Notes: generated by a model from the letters alone, not told the origin. 64,000 bases of DNA from Polyangiaceae bacterium (GCA_025937835.1 JAICQO010000024.1:1-64000); one strand, 5' to 3'; numbered from the stretch's first letter, positions 34,905 to 45,625 are shown. Program-made: numbers and translations.

Positions 34905-35264
34905 ATGTTCAAGGAAGCGTTGCGGAGCGTGGTCGACGGCACCGACGGCGGCATCGCCGGACTGCTGATGGACTTCGAGGGCATCCCGGTCGAGACCTAC
35001 GCGCGCGAGGCAGGCTCCGACATCGAGTCGGTCGGTGCGGAAGTGAGCGTGGTCGTCAAGGCCATCCAGCGCGCCAGCGAGATGCTCCAGGCGGGCGCGC
35101 CCCGCGAGGTCTCGTTTCGGTCCGACAAGCTCGTGACGTTGATCCGCATCATCAACGACGATTACTTCGTCGCGATGACGATGACCCCGGACGGCAACCT
35201 CGGTAAGGGTCGCTACTTGCTGCGGATCGCCGCCCCTCGCATCGCCGACGAACTGGCGAGCTAG
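34905..35264 (+). CDS. Roadblock/LC7-domain (MglB-like) protein
   Basis: A 119-residue single-domain roadblock protein: MFKEALRSVVDGTDGGIAGLLMDFEGIPVE and a core beta-alpha pattern ending in ISINDDYF-like RIINDDYFVAMTM. Such proteins dimerise and regulate small Ras-like GTPases; MglB in Myxococcus is the GAP of MglA. No GTPase gene is adjacent, so it is probably one of several paralogues. It ends 4 bases before aroQ and is likely co-transcribed with it. Confidence 0.85.
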   Translation: MFKEALRSVVDGTDGGIAGLLMDFEGIPVETYAREAGSDIESVGAEVSVVVKAIQRASEMLQAGAPREVSFRSDKLVTLIRIINDDYFVAMTMTPDGNLGKGRYLLRIAAPRIADELAS

Positions 35265-35268
35265 AGCC

Positions 35269-35769
35269 GTGGCGCCGCGAGCAAAGGCCGCCAAAGCGGC
35301 CCGCAAGAGCTCCGCCCGCTCGCTCAGGATCCTGGTCGTGAGCGGGCCGAACCTGAATCGGCTGGGCAAGCGCGAGCCGCACATCTACGGCTCGACCACG
35401 CTTTCGCAGATCCACACGGAGCTTGCGAAGAGCGCGGCAGAGCGCGGCGCTGCCGTCGATTGCCGGCAGTCGAACCACGAGGGCGATCTGATCGACTGGA
35501 TCGGCGCGGCAGAAGACGACGGTTTTGCCGCGATCTTGCTCAACCCGGGTGCCTTCACGCACACGTCCTACGCGCTCTACGACGCGGTGAAGGGCTCGAG
35601 CCTGCCGACCGTGGAGCTTCATTTGTCGAACCCCGATGCGCGCGAAGAGTTCCGGCGCGAGTCCAAGATTGCGCCCGCGTGCCTGGGGCGGATCGCCGGC
35701 TTTGGAGCAGCCTCCTACGGTATCGCGCTCCGCGCCGTGCTCGATCGGCTGCTCGGCGAATCGACCTGA
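35269..35769 (+). CDS. aroQ: Type II 3-dehydroquinate dehydratase
   Basis: Shikimate pathway step from 3-dehydroquinate to 3-dehydroshikimate. The 166-residue protein has the type II signature GPNLNRLGKREPHIYG (Asn, Arg and catalytic Tyr), RQSNHEGDLIDWI, NPGAFTHTS with the catalytic His, and VELHLSNPDAREEFR. A ~22-residue Lys/Ala-rich N-terminal extension precedes the core. The start is GTG. Confidence 0.95.
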   Translation: MAPRAKAAKAARKSSARSLRILVVSGPNLNRLGKREPHIYGSTTLSQIHTELAKSAAERGAAVDCRQSNHEGDLIDWIGAAEDDGFAAILLNPGAFTHTSYALYDAVKGSSLPTVELHLSNPDAREEFRRESKIAPACLGRIAGFGAASYGIALRAVLDRLLGEST

Positions 35770-35839
35770 GCTCGCCGCGGTGCGGCGTCGCACGGCACAA
35801 AAATCGGCTCGACACGGTGCGCCAGGGCGCAGGTCTTGG

Positions 35840-35867
35840 TTGTCTCCCATGGCATCCGCACGCTAAC
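35840..35867 (+). promoter_or_regulatory. Possible promoter of accB-accC
   Basis: TTGTCT (35840-35845) and GCTAAC (35862-35867) are spaced by 16 bases in the 153-bp gap between aroQ and accB. The match to a sigma-70 type promoter is weak. A small hairpin (GTGCG-GCGT-CGCAC, 35780-35793) lies upstream, just after aroQ. Confidence 0.25.
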
Positions 35868-35922
35868 GTCCGCCCCCACGCAACGAAGTGCGGCCCCCTG
35901 GCCGGCGCTTCGAGGAACCGAC

Positions 35923-36381
35923 ATGCAGATTGCCCTGGAACAGCTCGAAGCGCTCTTGAAGACGCTCGACGAGCGCAAAGTTGCCGAGTTCGAGTACGAG
36001 GACGAGACCATCCGCCTGCGGATCGCGCTCGGCCGCCCGCCGGTGGTTCAAGCCGTGGCGCCCACGGCGAGCGCGCCGGCCGTCGCCAGCGGGCCGGCTC
36101 CGAAGGCCGGCGTCGAGGCAGCGCCGAGCGTGGACGCCGACGCCGTTTACGTCACGTCGCCGTTCGTCGGCACGTTCTACCGCGCGCCCTCGCCGGACGC
36201 CGACAACTTCGTGGAGGCCGGCAACTCGGTGAAGAAGGGCCAGCCCCTCTGCATCATCGAAGCCATGAAGCTGATGAACGAAATCGAGGCGGAGTACGCT
36301 TGTACGATCCTCGAAGTCCTGGTCGAGAACGGCCAGAGCGTCGAGTTCGGTCAGAAGCTGTTCCGCATCAAGAAGAGCTGA
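35923..36381 (+). CDS. accB: Acetyl-CoA carboxylase biotin carboxyl carrier protein
   Basis: The 152-residue carrier has an N-terminal helical part, an Ala-Pro linker (~40-70) and a biotinyl domain (~75-150) with EAMKLMN, in which Lys116 is the biotinylation site. It carries the CO2 for malonyl-CoA synthesis. ATG at 35923 follows CGAGGAA. Its stop overlaps the accC start (TGATG-like, base 36381 shared). Confidence 0.95.
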   Translation: MQIALEQLEALLKTLDERKVAEFEYEDETIRLRIALGRPPVVQAVAPTASAPAVASGPAPKAGVEAAPSVDADAVYVTSPFVGTFYRAPSPDADNFVEAGNSVKKGQPLCIIEAMKLMNEIEAEYACTILEVLVENGQSVEFGQKLFRIKKS

Positions 36382-37748
36382 TGTTCCGAAAAGTCCTGGT
36401 CGCCAACCGCGGCGAGATCGCGATCCGTGTGATCCGCGCTTGCCGCGAGCTGGGCATCGAAACCGTCGCAGTCCACTCAGAAGCCGATGCCGGCGCGCTG
36501 CACGTGCGCTTCGCCCACGAGGCCGTGTGCATCGGCCCCGCGCCGGCCGCCAAGAGCTACCTGCACGTCCCGGCGCTGATCAGCGCCGCCGAGATCACGG
36601 CCGCCGACGCGATCCACCCCGGCTACGGCTTTTTGTCGGAGAACGCCGAGTTCGCCCAGGTCGTCGAACGCTGCGGGCTGCATTTCATCGGTCCGCGCGC
36701 GGAGGCCATGCAGAAGTGGGGCGACAAGCTGCGCGCCCGAGAGCTCGCCAAGCAGTTCGGCCTGCCGCTCTTGCCGGGCAGCGAAGCGCTCGAGAGCGCC
36801 GAGCACGCCGAGTCGGAAGCCGCGCGTGTCGGCTACCCGGTGATGGTCAAGGCGCGCGGCGGCGGCGGCGGGCGCGGCATGCGCATCGTCCGCAGCCCGA
36901 GCGAGATGCGCCGAGCGTTCGAGTCGGCGACGGCCGAAGCCATGAACGCCTTCAGGAACCCGGAGCTCTATCTGGAGCGCTTCGTGGAGCGTCCGAAGCA
37001 CATCGAGTTCCAGGTGCTCGCCGACCACCACGGCCAGGTCTGGACGTTGGGCGAGCGGGAGTGCTCGCTCCAGCGCAAGAACCAGAAGCTCGTGGAGGAG
37101 GCGCCGAGCCCGAACATCTCCGAAGAGCTCCGCGCGAGCATGAGCGAACGCATCCGCCACGCCGTGCGCGAGAGCGGTTACACCTCGCTGGGCACGCTCG
37201 AGTTCTTGATGGATGGGCCCGACCAGCTCTACTTCATGGAAATGAACACGCGGGTGCAGGTCGAGCACCCGGTGACCGAGATGACCACGGGCGTGGATCT
37301 CGTCGCGGAGCAGATCAAGGCCGCGGCCGGGCACAAGCTCGATCTGCCGGACACCTCGAGCTGGCGCTTCCGAGGCCACGCCATCGAGTGCCGGATCATG
37401 GCGGAGGATCCGAACACCTTCGCGCCCTGGCCGGGGAAGATCCTCGAGTATCACCCGCCCGGCGGCGCCGGCGTGCGCGTGGACTCGGGCGTGTTCGGCG
37501 GCTGGACCGTGCCCTCGCACTACGATTCGCTGCTCGCCAAGGTCATCGCCCACGCGCCCACGCGCGCCGCGGCGATCGCGCGCATGCAGCGCGCCCTCGA
37601 CGAGTTCATCATCGGCGGCATCCGCACCAACATCTCGCTCCAGAAGCGCCTGCTGGATCTGCGCGAGGTCCGCGACGGCAGCATGACCACGCGCACCGTC
37701 GAGAATTTGCTGAGCGCGGATCGAGCCACGCGCGCCACGCGAAACTAG
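36381..37748 (+). CDS. accC: Acetyl-CoA carboxylase biotin carboxylase subunit
   Basis: A 455-residue ATP-grasp enzyme that carboxylates the biotin of AccB. Visible landmarks are [35 protein letters not shown], the glycine-rich ATP loop KARGGGGGRGMR, RECSLQRKNQKLVEEAPS, FMEMNTRVQVEHPVTEM with catalytic Glu/Asn/Arg, and GHAIECRIMAEDP. It is fully intact and coupled to accB. Confidence 0.97.
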   Translation: MFRKVLVANRGEIAIRVIRACRELGIETVAVHSEADAGALHVRFAHEAVCIGPAPAAKSYLHVPALISAAEITAADAIHPGYGFLSENAEFAQVVERCGLHFIGPRAEAMQKWGDKLRARELAKQFGLPLLPGSEALESAEHAESEAARVGYPVMVKARGGGGGRGMRIVRSPSEMRRAFESATAEAMNAFRNPELYLERFVERPKHIEFQVLADHHGQVWTLGERECSLQRKNQKLVEEAPSPNISEELRASMSERIRHAVRESGYTSLGTLEFLMDGPDQLYFMEMNTRVQVEHPVTEMTTGVDLVAEQIKAAAGHKLDLPDTSSWRFRGHAIECRIMAEDPNTFAPWPGKILEYHPPGGAGVRVDSGVFGGWTVPSHYDSLLAKVIAHAPTRAAAIARMQRALDEFIIGGIRTNISLQKRLLDLREVRDGSMTTRTVENLLSADRATRATRN

Positions 37749-37769
37749 GCGTCAGCCGTCAGCCAGCTC
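37749..37769. repeat. Short GCTGACGG-type repeat between convergent genes
   Basis: GCGTCAGCCGTCAGCCAGCT lies between the stop codons of accC and nth. Its complement, AGCTGGCTGACGGCTGACGC, shares the GGCTGACGGCTGAC core with the tract at 297-316. Confidence 0.5.
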
Positions 37770-38549
37770 TCAGGTCCGGACGCGTGGCGGCTTTCGCCCC
37801 ACGTTTTCAGCCCTGAAAGCCGACGGGCACAGCTCGTTCACCGGGCACGCCGCGCAGGCCGGGCTCCGCGCGGTGCAGATGCGGCGGCCGTGGAAGATCA
37901 GGACGTGGGAGAGCATGTCCCAGTCTTCTCGCGGGAAGAGCTTCATCAGGTCCTGTTCGATTTCGACCGGCTCGGTCTCGCGGGTGAAGCCGAGGCGCTG
38001 GCTGATGCGCTGCACGTGGGTGTCCACCACCACGCCTTCGGGCGTGCCGAAGGCCACGCCGAGCACGACGTTTGCCGTCTTGCGTCCGACTCCGGGTAGC
38101 TCGACGAGCTCGGTGAGCGAGCGCGGCACGTTGCCGCCGTGGTGCTCCACCAGGCGCTTCGAGAGGCCGATGATGTTCCTGGCTTTTTGCCGGAACATGC
38201 CGATCTGGTTGAGCTTGGCTTCCACCTCGCTCTGCTCGGCTTTGGCGAGAGCGGCGGGGGTAGGGTAGGCGCGGAACAACTCGGGCGTGATGCGATTCAC
38301 CATCACGTCCGTGCTCTGCGCGGAGAGCACGGTCGCGATCACGAGCTGGAAGGGGTTCTGGTGATCGAGCTCGCAGTGGGCGTCGTGGTGGTGGGCGCGG
38401 AGCTTCGTGAACACGGCGCGGGCGTCGGCCGAGGTCTTCGGTTTTCGAACCGGTGCCTTGGGCTTGGGCCTGGCCGTCACGGCCAGCGCGGCTTTGCTCC
38501 GGGCTTTTTGCGCGGGGACGCGCTTCTTCTCAGCTTTCCGAGCCGCCAT
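37770..38549 (-). CDS. nth: Endonuclease III
   Basis: A 259-residue base-excision glycosylase/AP lyase for oxidised pyrimidines. The helix-hairpin-helix [15 protein letters not shown] contains the catalytic Lys, [13 protein letters not shown] the catalytic Asp, and the C-terminal C-x6-C-x2-C-x5-C motif binds the [4Fe-4S] cluster. A basic Lys/Ala-rich N-terminal extension of ~45 residues is unusual compared with the ~211-residue E. coli enzyme. Its start overlaps the 3' end of gyrA by 20 bases. Confidence 0.94.
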   Translation of the reverse strand: MAARKAEKKRVPAQKARSKAALAVTARPKPKAPVRKPKTSADARAVFTKLRAHHHDAHCELDHQNPFQLVIATVLSAQSTDVMVNRITPELFRAYPTPAALAKAEQSEVEAKLNQIGMFRQKARNIIGLSKRLVEHHGGNVPRSLTELVELPGVGRKTANVVLGVAFGTPEGVVVDTHVQRISQRLGFTRETEPVEIEQDLMKLFPREDWDMLSHVLIFHGRRICTARSPACAACPVNELCPSAFRAENVGRKPPRVRT

Positions 38550-41178
38550 CGTCCGAACCGGGTTCGGCGCTGCCGTTTTCGGATGGCTCGGCTTCGACCT
38601 CGCCCTCGGCTCCGTCCGCCGCGTCCTCTTCGGCGCCTTCGGGCGCCGCGGCCTCGCCGATCAGCTCCACGCCGACCACGCGCTCGTCCTCGTCCACGCT
38701 CATCAGCTTCACGCCCTGGGCGTTGCGGCCGGTCTCGCGGATCTCGCCGACGGCGATGCGGATGGTCTGGCCACGATCGGTGATCAGCATCACCTCGTCG
38801 GTCGGCTTGACCAGGGACAGGCCGACGACCGGGCCGTTGCGCTCGGTGGCGTCGATCAGGATGATGCCCTTGCCGCCGCGGTTCTGGATGCGGAACTCCT
38901 CGAGCGGCGTGCGCTTGCCGTAGCCGCGCTCGCACACGGCGAGCACCTGATCACGCTCGGGCTCGGTGCGGGCGAGGCCCACCACCACGTCGTCGCCCTC
39001 GAGGTCGATCGCCTTGACGCCCGAGGTGTTGCGGCCGGTGTCGCGCACCTGCTGCTCGTCGAAGCGGATCGATTTGCCGGACTTGGTCGCGATCAAGAAC
39101 TCCGCGTTGCCGTCGGTGACGGTGGCGGTGAGCAGCTGATCGTCGTCGGCGAGCTTCACGCCGATGATGCCCTTGTCGCGGTAGTTCTCGTAGTCGAGCA
39201 CCTCGGTCTTCTTGATCTGACCGCTGCGCGTGATCGTGGTCACGTACAGGCCCTGCTCGAAGCCCTTGACCGGCGTGATCGCGGCGATCTTCTCGCCCTG
39301 TTCGAGCTCGATGAAGTTGATGATGGCGCGGCCCTTGGCGTTTCGGGCGGCCTGGGGCACCTCGTACACCTTCTTCACGTAGACCTTGCCGCGGTTCGAG
39401 AAGAAGAAGACGAAGCTGTGCGTCGACGCGATGAACAGCTGATTGACGAAGTCGTCGTCGCGCGCCTCCATCCCGCGGTTGCCCTTACCGCCGCGGCGCT
39501 GGGCGTTGTACGCGGAGACCGGCGTGCGCTTGATGTAGCCGGAGTGGGAGATGGTCACGACCATGTCCTCCTCCTGGATCAGATCCTCGATCTGGATCTC
39601 GGCTTCGTTGTCGACGATCTCGGTGCGGCGCGGCTCGGCGTGCTTTTCGAGCACCTCCTCGAGCTCCGTCACGATCACCCCGAGCAGCTGGTGCTCGTTG
39701 GCCAGGATCTGCTTGAGCCGGGCGATCTCGTTGCCGAGTTCGCCGTATTCGGCGGCGAGCTTGTCCTGCTCGAGCCCAGTGAGGCGGGCCAGCCGCATCT
39801 CGAGGATGGCCTTGGCCTGGCGCTCCGAGAGCCGATAATCGGTCCTGGTGGCGGCCTCGGCGACCTCCGCCTCTGGCCGGCCCGCGCGGAGCACGAAGGC
39901 CTCGAGCCCCTTGAGCGGCAACGCCATCAAGCGCTCTCGCGCCTCGTCGGGGTCCTTCGAGGTTCGGATCGTCTGGATCACGAGATCGACCTCGGTCACG
40001 GCCATGCCGAGGCCTTCGACGATTTCGCGCTGAGCCTCCGCCTTGGCCAGCTCGAAGCGGGTGCGGCGGCTCACCACCTCGCGGCGGTGCTGGATGAACA
40101 CGTCGAGCGACTGCTTGAGGTTCAACACCTCGGGCCGGCCGTCGACGATCGCCAGGTTGATGATGCCGAACGTCGCCTGCATGTCGGTCAGGCGGTACAG
40201 CTGGTTCAGGACGACCTGCGGGTAGACGTCCTTCTTGAGCTCGATCACGAGCCGCATGCCGTCGCGGTCGCTCTCGTCGCGCGCTTCTTTGATGCCCTCG
40301 ATGCGCTTGTCGCGCATCAGCTCGCCGATCTTCGCGTGCAGGCGGGCCTTGTTGACTTGATACGGGAGCTCGACGACGACGATTTGCTCGCGGTCGGCGC
40401 TGCCCTGGACCTTCTCGAGCTCGGTCCGCGCGCGCATCACGATGCTGCCGCGCCCGGTCAGGTACGCCTGAGCGATGCCGGAGCGCCCGTAGATCTGCGC
40501 GGCCGTCGGGAAGTCGGGGCCCTTCACGAGCCCCATCAGCGCCGGGATGTCGGCGTCGGGGTTCTGGATCAGGTGGATCGTGGCGCGCACCACCTCTTCC
40601 AGGTTGTGGGGCGGGATGTTGGTGGCCATGCCGACGGCGATGCCCCCGGAGCCGTTCACGAGCAGCGCCGGGAAGCGCGCCGGCAGCACCGTCGGCTCCT
40701 CGCGCGATTCGTCGAAGTTCGGGACGAAGTCGACCGTCTCCTTCTCGATGTCGGTCAGGAGCTCGACCGAGATCTTCGCCAGGCGGCACTCGGTGTAACG
40801 GTAGGCCGCGGGAGGATCGCCGTCGATCGAGCCGAAGTTACCCTGGCCGTCGACCAGCTCGTGGCGCATCGAGAAGTCTTGCGCCATGCGCACGAGCGCG
40901 TCGTAGACGCTGGCATCGCCGTGCGGGTGGTAGTTGCCGAGCACCTCGCCGACGACCTTGGCGCACTTGCTGTACGAGCCGCCGGGCATCAGGTTCAGCC
41001 CGCGCATCGCGTACAGGATCCGGCGGTGAACCGGCTTCAGGCCGTCGCGGGCGTCGGGGATGGCGCGCCCGATGATCACGCTCATCGCGTAATCGAGGTA
41101 CGACGTGCGCATCTCGTCCTGGATGCTGACGGGATGCTCGTTCGGGTGCTGTGGAGGCGGCGGCTGTTCTTCCATCAA
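38530..41178 (-). CDS. gyrA: DNA gyrase subunit A
   Basis: The 882-residue subunit has the breakage-reunion domain with catalytic Tyr in [10 protein letters not shown] and a C-terminal beta-propeller including the GyrA box QRRGGKG (near 530-536), which separates it from ParC. In the quinolone region [14 protein letters not shown] has Ala at the position equal to E. coli Ser83. The last ~45 residues are acidic ([21 protein letters not shown]). The gyrB partner is not in the window. Confidence 0.95.
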   Translation of the reverse strand: MMEEQPPPPQHPNEHPVSIQDEMRTSYLDYAMSVIIGRAIPDARDGLKPVHRRILYAMRGLNLMPGGSYSKCAKVVGEVLGNYHPHGDASVYDALVRMAQDFSMRHELVDGQGNFGSIDGDPPAAYRYTECRLAKISVELLTDIEKETVDFVPNFDESREEPTVLPARFPALLVNGSGGIAVGMATNIPPHNLEEVVRATIHLIQNPDADIPALMGLVKGPDFPTAAQIYGRSGIAQAYLTGRGSIVMRARTELEKVQGSADREQIVVVELPYQVNKARLHAKIGELMRDKRIEGIKEARDESDRDGMRLVIELKKDVYPQVVLNQLYRLTDMQATFGIINLAIVDGRPEVLNLKQSLDVFIQHRREVVSRRTRFELAKAEAQREIVEGLGMAVTEVDLVIQTIRTSKDPDEARERLMALPLKGLEAFVLRAGRPEAEVAEAATRTDYRLSERQAKAILEMRLARLTGLEQDKLAAEYGELGNEIARLKQILANEHQLLGVIVTELEEVLEKHAEPRRTEIVDNEAEIQIEDLIQEEDMVVTISHSGYIKRTPVSAYNAQRRGGKGNRGMEARDDDFVNQLFIASTHSFVFFFSNRGKVYVKKVYEVPQAARNAKGRAIINFIELEQGEKIAAITPVKGFEQGLYVTTITRSGQIKKTEVLDYENYRDKGIIGVKLADDDQLLTATVTDGNAEFLIATKSGKSIRFDEQQVRDTGRNTSGVKAIDLEGDDVVVGLARTEPERDQVLAVCERGYGKRTPLEEFRIQNRGGKGIILIDATERNGPVVGLSLVKPTDEVMLITDRGQTIRIAVGEIRETGRNAQGVKLMSVDEDERVVGVELIGEAAAPEGAEEDAADGAEGEVEAEPSENGSAEPGSDDGGSES

Positions 41179-41329
41179 TCAGCTTCGTTCGTGGTCGGCC
41201 CCGGGCGGCCCAATCGAGGCTCGGAAGTAGTCGATCGGCGGCCCGGCGACAACGGATAGGCGTTGGAATCGGAGCGGCGTCAGACGCGCGAATTCAGGCT
41301 GAAATACAGGCCAATTCGGCCCGCGGCGC

Positions 41330-42442
41330 TCAGCGCTCGAGCAGGATGCGCAGCACGCGCCGAAGCGGCTCGGCGGCGCCCCACAACAGCTGGTCGCCGA
41401 CCGCGAAACAACCGAGGTACTCGGGGCCCATCTTGAGCTTGTGGACGCGACCTACCGCCACGCGCAGCGTGCCGGACACCGCCGCGGGCGAGAGCCGCTT
41501 CAGCGTCGCTTCCTTGTCGTTCGGGATCAAGTCTACCCACTGGTTCGCCCCGGCGAGCGCCTGCTCGATCTCGGGCAGCGGCACGTCCTTCTTCAGCTTG
41601 ATCGTCATGGCCAGGCTGTGGCTGCGCATTGCGCCGATCCGCACGCACAGGCCGTCGACCGGGATCTCCGGGGAGAGCCCGAGGATCTTGTTCGCCTCGA
41701 CGTGGCCCTTGAGCTCTTCGCGCGTCTGCCCGTCGGCGACCGCGCTGTCGATCCACGGGATCAAACTGGCAGCCAGCGGTGCGCCGAAGGCGCTGGTCGG
41801 GAGCTCGGCGCTCACAAGCAGCTTCGAAACGGCGCGATCCAGCTCGAGGATCGAGGCGTCGCCGTCGTCGAGCGTGCGCCCGAGGCCCTGGGTGAGCGTG
41901 CGCATCTGCAGCAGCAGCTCGCGCATGTTCTTGGCGCCGGCGCCGGAGGCGGCCTGATAGGTCATCGAGCTCACCCACTCGACCCAGCCCTTGTCGAACA
42001 GGCCCTGGATCGCCATCAACATCAGGCTGACGGTGCAGTTGCCGCCGATGCAGTCCTTCACGCCCTTGGAGAGGGCGCTGTCGATCACGCGGCGGTTGAC
42101 CGGGTCGAGCACGATCACCGCGTTCGGAGCCATGCGCAGCGTGCTGGCTGCGTCGATCCAGTAACCGCCCCAGCCCGCTCCGCGGAGCTTCGGGTGTACG
42201 GCCTTGGTGTAGTCGCCGCCCTGGCAGCTCACGAGCACGTCACAGCTCTTGAGCGCTTCGACGTCGTTGGCGTCCTTTACGGGGCCCGTGGGCTTACCCA
42301 CGTCGGGCGCGGCCTGGCCCTGCTGCGAGGTCGAAAAGAACGTGGGCTCGAACAGCTCGAAGTCCTTTTCGGCCTTCATCCGCTCGAAGAGGACCGAACC
42401 AACCATGCCTCGATAACCGATGATTCCGACGCGGCGTGCCAT
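41330..42442 (-). CDS. asd: Aspartate-semialdehyde dehydrogenase
   Basis: A 370-residue NADPH-dependent enzyme of the lysine/threonine/diaminopimelate route, of the proteobacterial long type. It begins RRVGIIGYRGMVGSVLFERM (nucleotide loop), carries the active Cys in GGNCTVSLMLMA, and has MTYQAASGAGAKNMRELL and the His region RIGAMRSHSLAMTIKLK. A 151-bp gap with no gene separates it from gyrA. Confidence 0.95.
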   Translation of the reverse strand: MARRVGIIGYRGMVGSVLFERMKAEKDFELFEPTFFSTSQQGQAAPDVGKPTGPVKDANDVEALKSCDVLVSCQGGDYTKAVHPKLRGAGWGGYWIDAASTLRMAPNAVIVLDPVNRRVIDSALSKGVKDCIGGNCTVSLMLMAIQGLFDKGWVEWVSSMTYQAASGAGAKNMRELLLQMRTLTQGLGRTLDDGDASILELDRAVSKLLVSAELPTSAFGAPLAASLIPWIDSAVADGQTREELKGHVEANKILGLSPEIPVDGLCVRIGAMRSHSLAMTIKLKKDVPLPEIEQALAGANQWVDLIPNDKEATLKRLSPAAVSGTLRVAVGRVHKLKMGPEYLGCFAVGDQLLWGAAEPLRRVLRILLER

Positions 42443-42492
42443 TTTTCGAAGTGCGAAACATTAGCACCACGCGCCGGCCCCGCCGGCCGTTT

Positions 42493-42897
42493 TTACCGAA
42501 AAAACGCCAGAATCTGCCAGGCCACGGCCAGCACGGCCAGGAAGATCAACCACACCGCCCAGGATTTGTCGGGGACGGCAGAGGGCGCCTTGGCGCGGTT
42601 TTCGAGAGACGAAAGCCGAGACTCGACCTCCGAGAGCTTGCGCTCGACGTCTGCGAGGCGCTGATCGAGCGCCAGGTCTTCGCGCGTCGCGGAGGCGGGG
42701 ACCGACAGCAGCGTGTCCGTGCCGGGCTGCGAATCGGTGCTCGGCGCCGGCCGCGTCACGCTCTCGGTCGGGATCGTGCTCGGCGTCGGCGTGGGCAAGG
42801 CCTCGGACGACAGCACCTGCGAGCCGCCCCGTACGGCATCCGGGCTCGGGTCGGTGCGCGGACCGACGTCGGGGTCGCGTTCCGCGTCCGTCGTCAT
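42493..42897 (-). CDS. Small coiled-coil protein with C-terminal membrane anchor
   Basis: I do not recognise a family. The 134-residue product has a Pro/Thr/Ser-rich, disordered N-terminal half, a short heptad segment (LDQRLADVERKLSEVESRLSSLENRA, ~78-103) and one C-terminal membrane helix (~113-131), so it is probably tail-anchored. It lies 7 bases downstream of bamA and may be co-transcribed with it. Confidence 0.65.
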   Translation of the reverse strand: MTTDAERDPDVGPRTDPSPDAVRGGSQVLSSEALPTPTPSTIPTESVTRPAPSTDSQPGTDTLLSVPASATREDLALDQRLADVERKLSEVESRLSSLENRAKAPSAVPDKSWAVWLIFLAVLAVAWQILAFFR

Positions 42898-42904
42898 GGG
42901 GGGC

Positions 42905-45535
42905 CTAGAAGAAGTTGCCGATCGTGAACTCGAAGACGCTGCTCTCCTCGTACGGCAGCGGAGCGAAGGGGAAGCCCCACTCGAACCGCAGCGGCCCGAG
43001 CGGAGAGAACCAGCGGATACCGAAACCGTAGGATGTACGCAGATCCGCCAGGCTGTCGAGGCCGTCGAAGCAGGGACGGACCACGTCGTAGAACGGCGCT
43101 CCGCCGCTGGTCTTGCAGTAGTTGTCCTCGAGGTTCCAGGAATTGCCGAGGTCGGTGAACAGCACGCCGCGCACCCCGACGGCCTCGACGATCGGGAACT
43201 CCATCTCGAGGTTCTGGAAATACATCAAATTTCCGCCGATCGGCGCGCCGTTGCGGATCGGTTGGCTGTCCGGCGAGGTCGACTCGGTCAGGCCGACGCG
43301 CGGGCCCACGGTGCGGTAGCGGAAGCCGCGGAGGTCCATGATGCCGCCCAGGAAGAAGCGGGCGAAGATCGGCACGCCGTCCTGGTCGGGGCTCGTGACG
43401 TGGCCGGCTTCGGCGTTGAGCTTGAGTACGAAGCCCGCGCCGAGCGGGTAGTAGAAGCGCCCGACCATGCGGTGACGCAAAAATTCGTTCTCGGACCCGA
43501 GCAGGCTGGTCGCGAACTCGCTCGAGCCGAACAGGTACACGCCGCTCGTCGGAAACAGTCGGTTGTCGCGCGTGTCGTAGACCAGGCCCGGGCGAATGCT
43601 GGACGTGAAGCCGTCGTTGAACAGGTTCGCGAGCGGCAGGCGGTTGAACACGCTGGTCTGCGAGGCCTGGCCGAGCAGCGTCGAGCGCGTCTCCGTCGAT
43701 ACCTCGTCGAGCTCGGCCGTGTAGGTGAGGGACGCCGTGAGCTCCGGCTCGACCAGCGGGTAGCCGATGGTCAACCCGCCGCCCAGGCTGCTCTGCGAGA
43801 AGTCGCGGTAGATGCGGACCTGGTTGTAAAGGTCGATGCTGGTGCTGAACTTGCTGTCGAGGAAGTACGGCTCGTAAAAGCGCAGGTTGACCAGCTGGCG
43901 GATGCCGCTGAGCTGGCCCTGCAGCGACAGGCTCTGCCCGTTGCCGAACAGGTTGGCCTGCTGGATCTGCGCCGTGGCGATGAAGCTCTCGAAGCTCGAG
44001 AAGCCGGCGCCCACCTGGAACGTGCCGGTCGGCTTCTCGGTGACCTCGAGGTACACGTTCATCTTGTCCGGAGCCGAGCCCTGCTCGGTGGACAGATCCA
44101 CGCGCTCGAAATAGCCGAGCGCCGTCACGCGCCGGCGCGACTTTTCGAGGTTCGTCTCGTGGAAGGGCTCGCCCTCGGCCACCTCGAGCTCGCGCCGGAT
44201 CACCTTGTCGCGGGTCTTGGTGTTGCCGCGCACCTCGATGCGCTCGAACTTCACCAGCGGACCGCGCACGACCGGCACGATCACGTCCACCTCGTGGGTC
44301 TCCGGATCGACGTTGGTCTGGGGCGTGGCCTCGACGTTGGCAAAGCCGTGGTCGCGGTACAGCGTGCTGATGCCCTGCAGATCCTCGAGCAGCTGGGCGC
44401 GGTTGAAGTAGTCGCCGGGGTTGGCGCGCACCATCATCCGCAGGTTGCGGCGGCCGTCGATCGGTTCGACCTCCTTGCCGTCCTCCCCGCGCTCGTAGAC
44501 CCGCAGCTTGCGGATCTTGTAGCGGGGGCCCTCGTCGATGGTGATCACCACCTCGATGCCGCTCTTGTCGGGCGTGAGCATCACGCGCGGCGTGTTGATC
44601 GCCACCGACAGGAAGCCGCGGTCGTAATACTCGGCGCTGATCACGGCGATGTCGCGCTCGAACGCGTCTTGCCGGAACGGGCCGCCCGAGCCGAACGCGA
44701 AGAACCCGGCGTTGCCGGTGAACATCAGCGAGCGCAGCTCTTCGCTCGAGCGGTGGTCGTTGCCGATGAAGGTGATGCGCCGCACGCTCACCTGCTCGTG
44801 TTCCTTGACCACGTAGCGCACGACCACGGTGTTGCCGCGCTGCGGGACGACCTCGCTCGTGACCTCGGCGAGGAAGAAGCCCTTCTCCGCGTACATGTCG
44901 CGGATCTTCTGGATGCCGCGGCGCACGGCCGGCTGGCTCAGCACGGTGTCGTGCTTGACCTCGATGGCCTCGAGCAGCTCCTCGTCGTCGATCTCGACGT
45001 TGCCCTCGATCTCGACGGAGGCGATGCTCGGGCGCTCGCGCACCACGAAGCGCAGCACCACCCCCTGATCCCGGCGCTCGAGGTCGACCTCGATGTCGTC
45101 GAAGAAGCCGGAGGCGTAGAGCTCGCGCACGTCTTCGGTCAGCGAGGCCGGGGAGAAGGCCTCGCCGCGGCGCAGCTTCAGGTAACTCTTGACGTCGTCG
45201 GCCGTGACGCGTCGGTTGCCCGACACCTCGATCTCGAGGATCGGCAGCCCGGCGGCCTGCTCGGCTTCGGTCGGCGGGATTTCGACGCGAGGCGGCTCGG
45301 GCAGCTCGGGGGCGGCGTCTTCGACTTGCCCCGCGCCGGCAGCGCCCGCGCTGCCCGTGGGAGCCGGCGCGTCGGCCGGCGGCGCCGCGGGCGGATCGGC
45401 AGCGCGCACGGGTCGTGCAAAGAGCCCGAAGGCGACGAGCCAAGCCAGGGCCCACGCCGCCCGAGGGCGGAGCAGGAGTGGCGAAGAGAGTGAGCGGCGC
45501 AAGAGGCCGCCCCGCGTTAGCCCAGAGCCACCCAT
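42905..45535 (-). CDS. bamA: Outer-membrane protein assembly factor BamA
   Basis: The Omp85 protein that inserts beta-barrels into the outer membrane. The 876-residue precursor has a signal peptide (~1-45, ending PVRAAD), a Pro/Ala-rich linker, five POTRA domains (~80-500) and a C-terminal 16-strand barrel with FARFFLGGIMDLRGFRYRTVGPR (the conserved loop-6 RGF motif) and a final strand ending EFTIGNFF with terminal Phe. No accessory bam genes are next to it. A TTTAAT lies 30-35 bp upstream of the start without a clear -35. Confidence 0.95.
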   Translation of the reverse strand: MGGSGLTRGGLLRRSLSSPLLLRPRAAWALAWLVAFGLFARPVRAADPPAAPPADAPAPTGSAGAAGAGQVEDAAPELPEPPRVEIPPTEAEQAAGLPILEIEVSGNRRVTADDVKSYLKLRRGEAFSPASLTEDVRELYASGFFDDIEVDLERRDQGVVLRFVVRERPSIASVEIEGNVEIDDEELLEAIEVKHDTVLSQPAVRRGIQKIRDMYAEKGFFLAEVTSEVVPQRGNTVVVRYVVKEHEQVSVRRITFIGNDHRSSEELRSLMFTGNAGFFAFGSGGPFRQDAFERDIAVISAEYYDRGFLSVAINTPRVMLTPDKSGIEVVITIDEGPRYKIRKLRVYERGEDGKEVEPIDGRRNLRMMVRANPGDYFNRAQLLEDLQGISTLYRDHGFANVEATPQTNVDPETHEVDVIVPVVRGPLVKFERIEVRGNTKTRDKVIRRELEVAEGEPFHETNLEKSRRRVTALGYFERVDLSTEQGSAPDKMNVYLEVTEKPTGTFQVGAGFSSFESFIATAQIQQANLFGNGQSLSLQGQLSGIRQLVNLRFYEPYFLDSKFSTSIDLYNQVRIYRDFSQSSLGGGLTIGYPLVEPELTASLTYTAELDEVSTETRSTLLGQASQTSVFNRLPLANLFNDGFTSSIRPGLVYDTRDNRLFPTSGVYLFGSSEFATSLLGSENEFLRHRMVGRFYYPLGAGFVLKLNAEAGHVTSPDQDGVPIFARFFLGGIMDLRGFRYRTVGPRVGLTESTSPDSQPIRNGAPIGGNLMYFQNLEMEFPIVEAVGVRGVLFTDLGNSWNLEDNYCKTSGGAPFYDVVRPCFDGLDSLADLRTSYGFGIRWFSPLGPLRFEWGFPFAPLPYEESSVFEFTIGNFF

Positions 45536-45625
45536 TTGCCAAGCACGGCGCCACCGAACGGGCGCATTAAAGCTAGATCGAACGCTGGGCCGGAGGATCC
45601 GAGCACCGCGCGCGGGCGTGAAGCT

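Noticed and set aside
38407-41259. Open frame of 950 codons opposite nth and gyrA
   Set aside because: It overlaps two certain genes on the other strand and its protein is His/Asp/Leu-rich with no motif.
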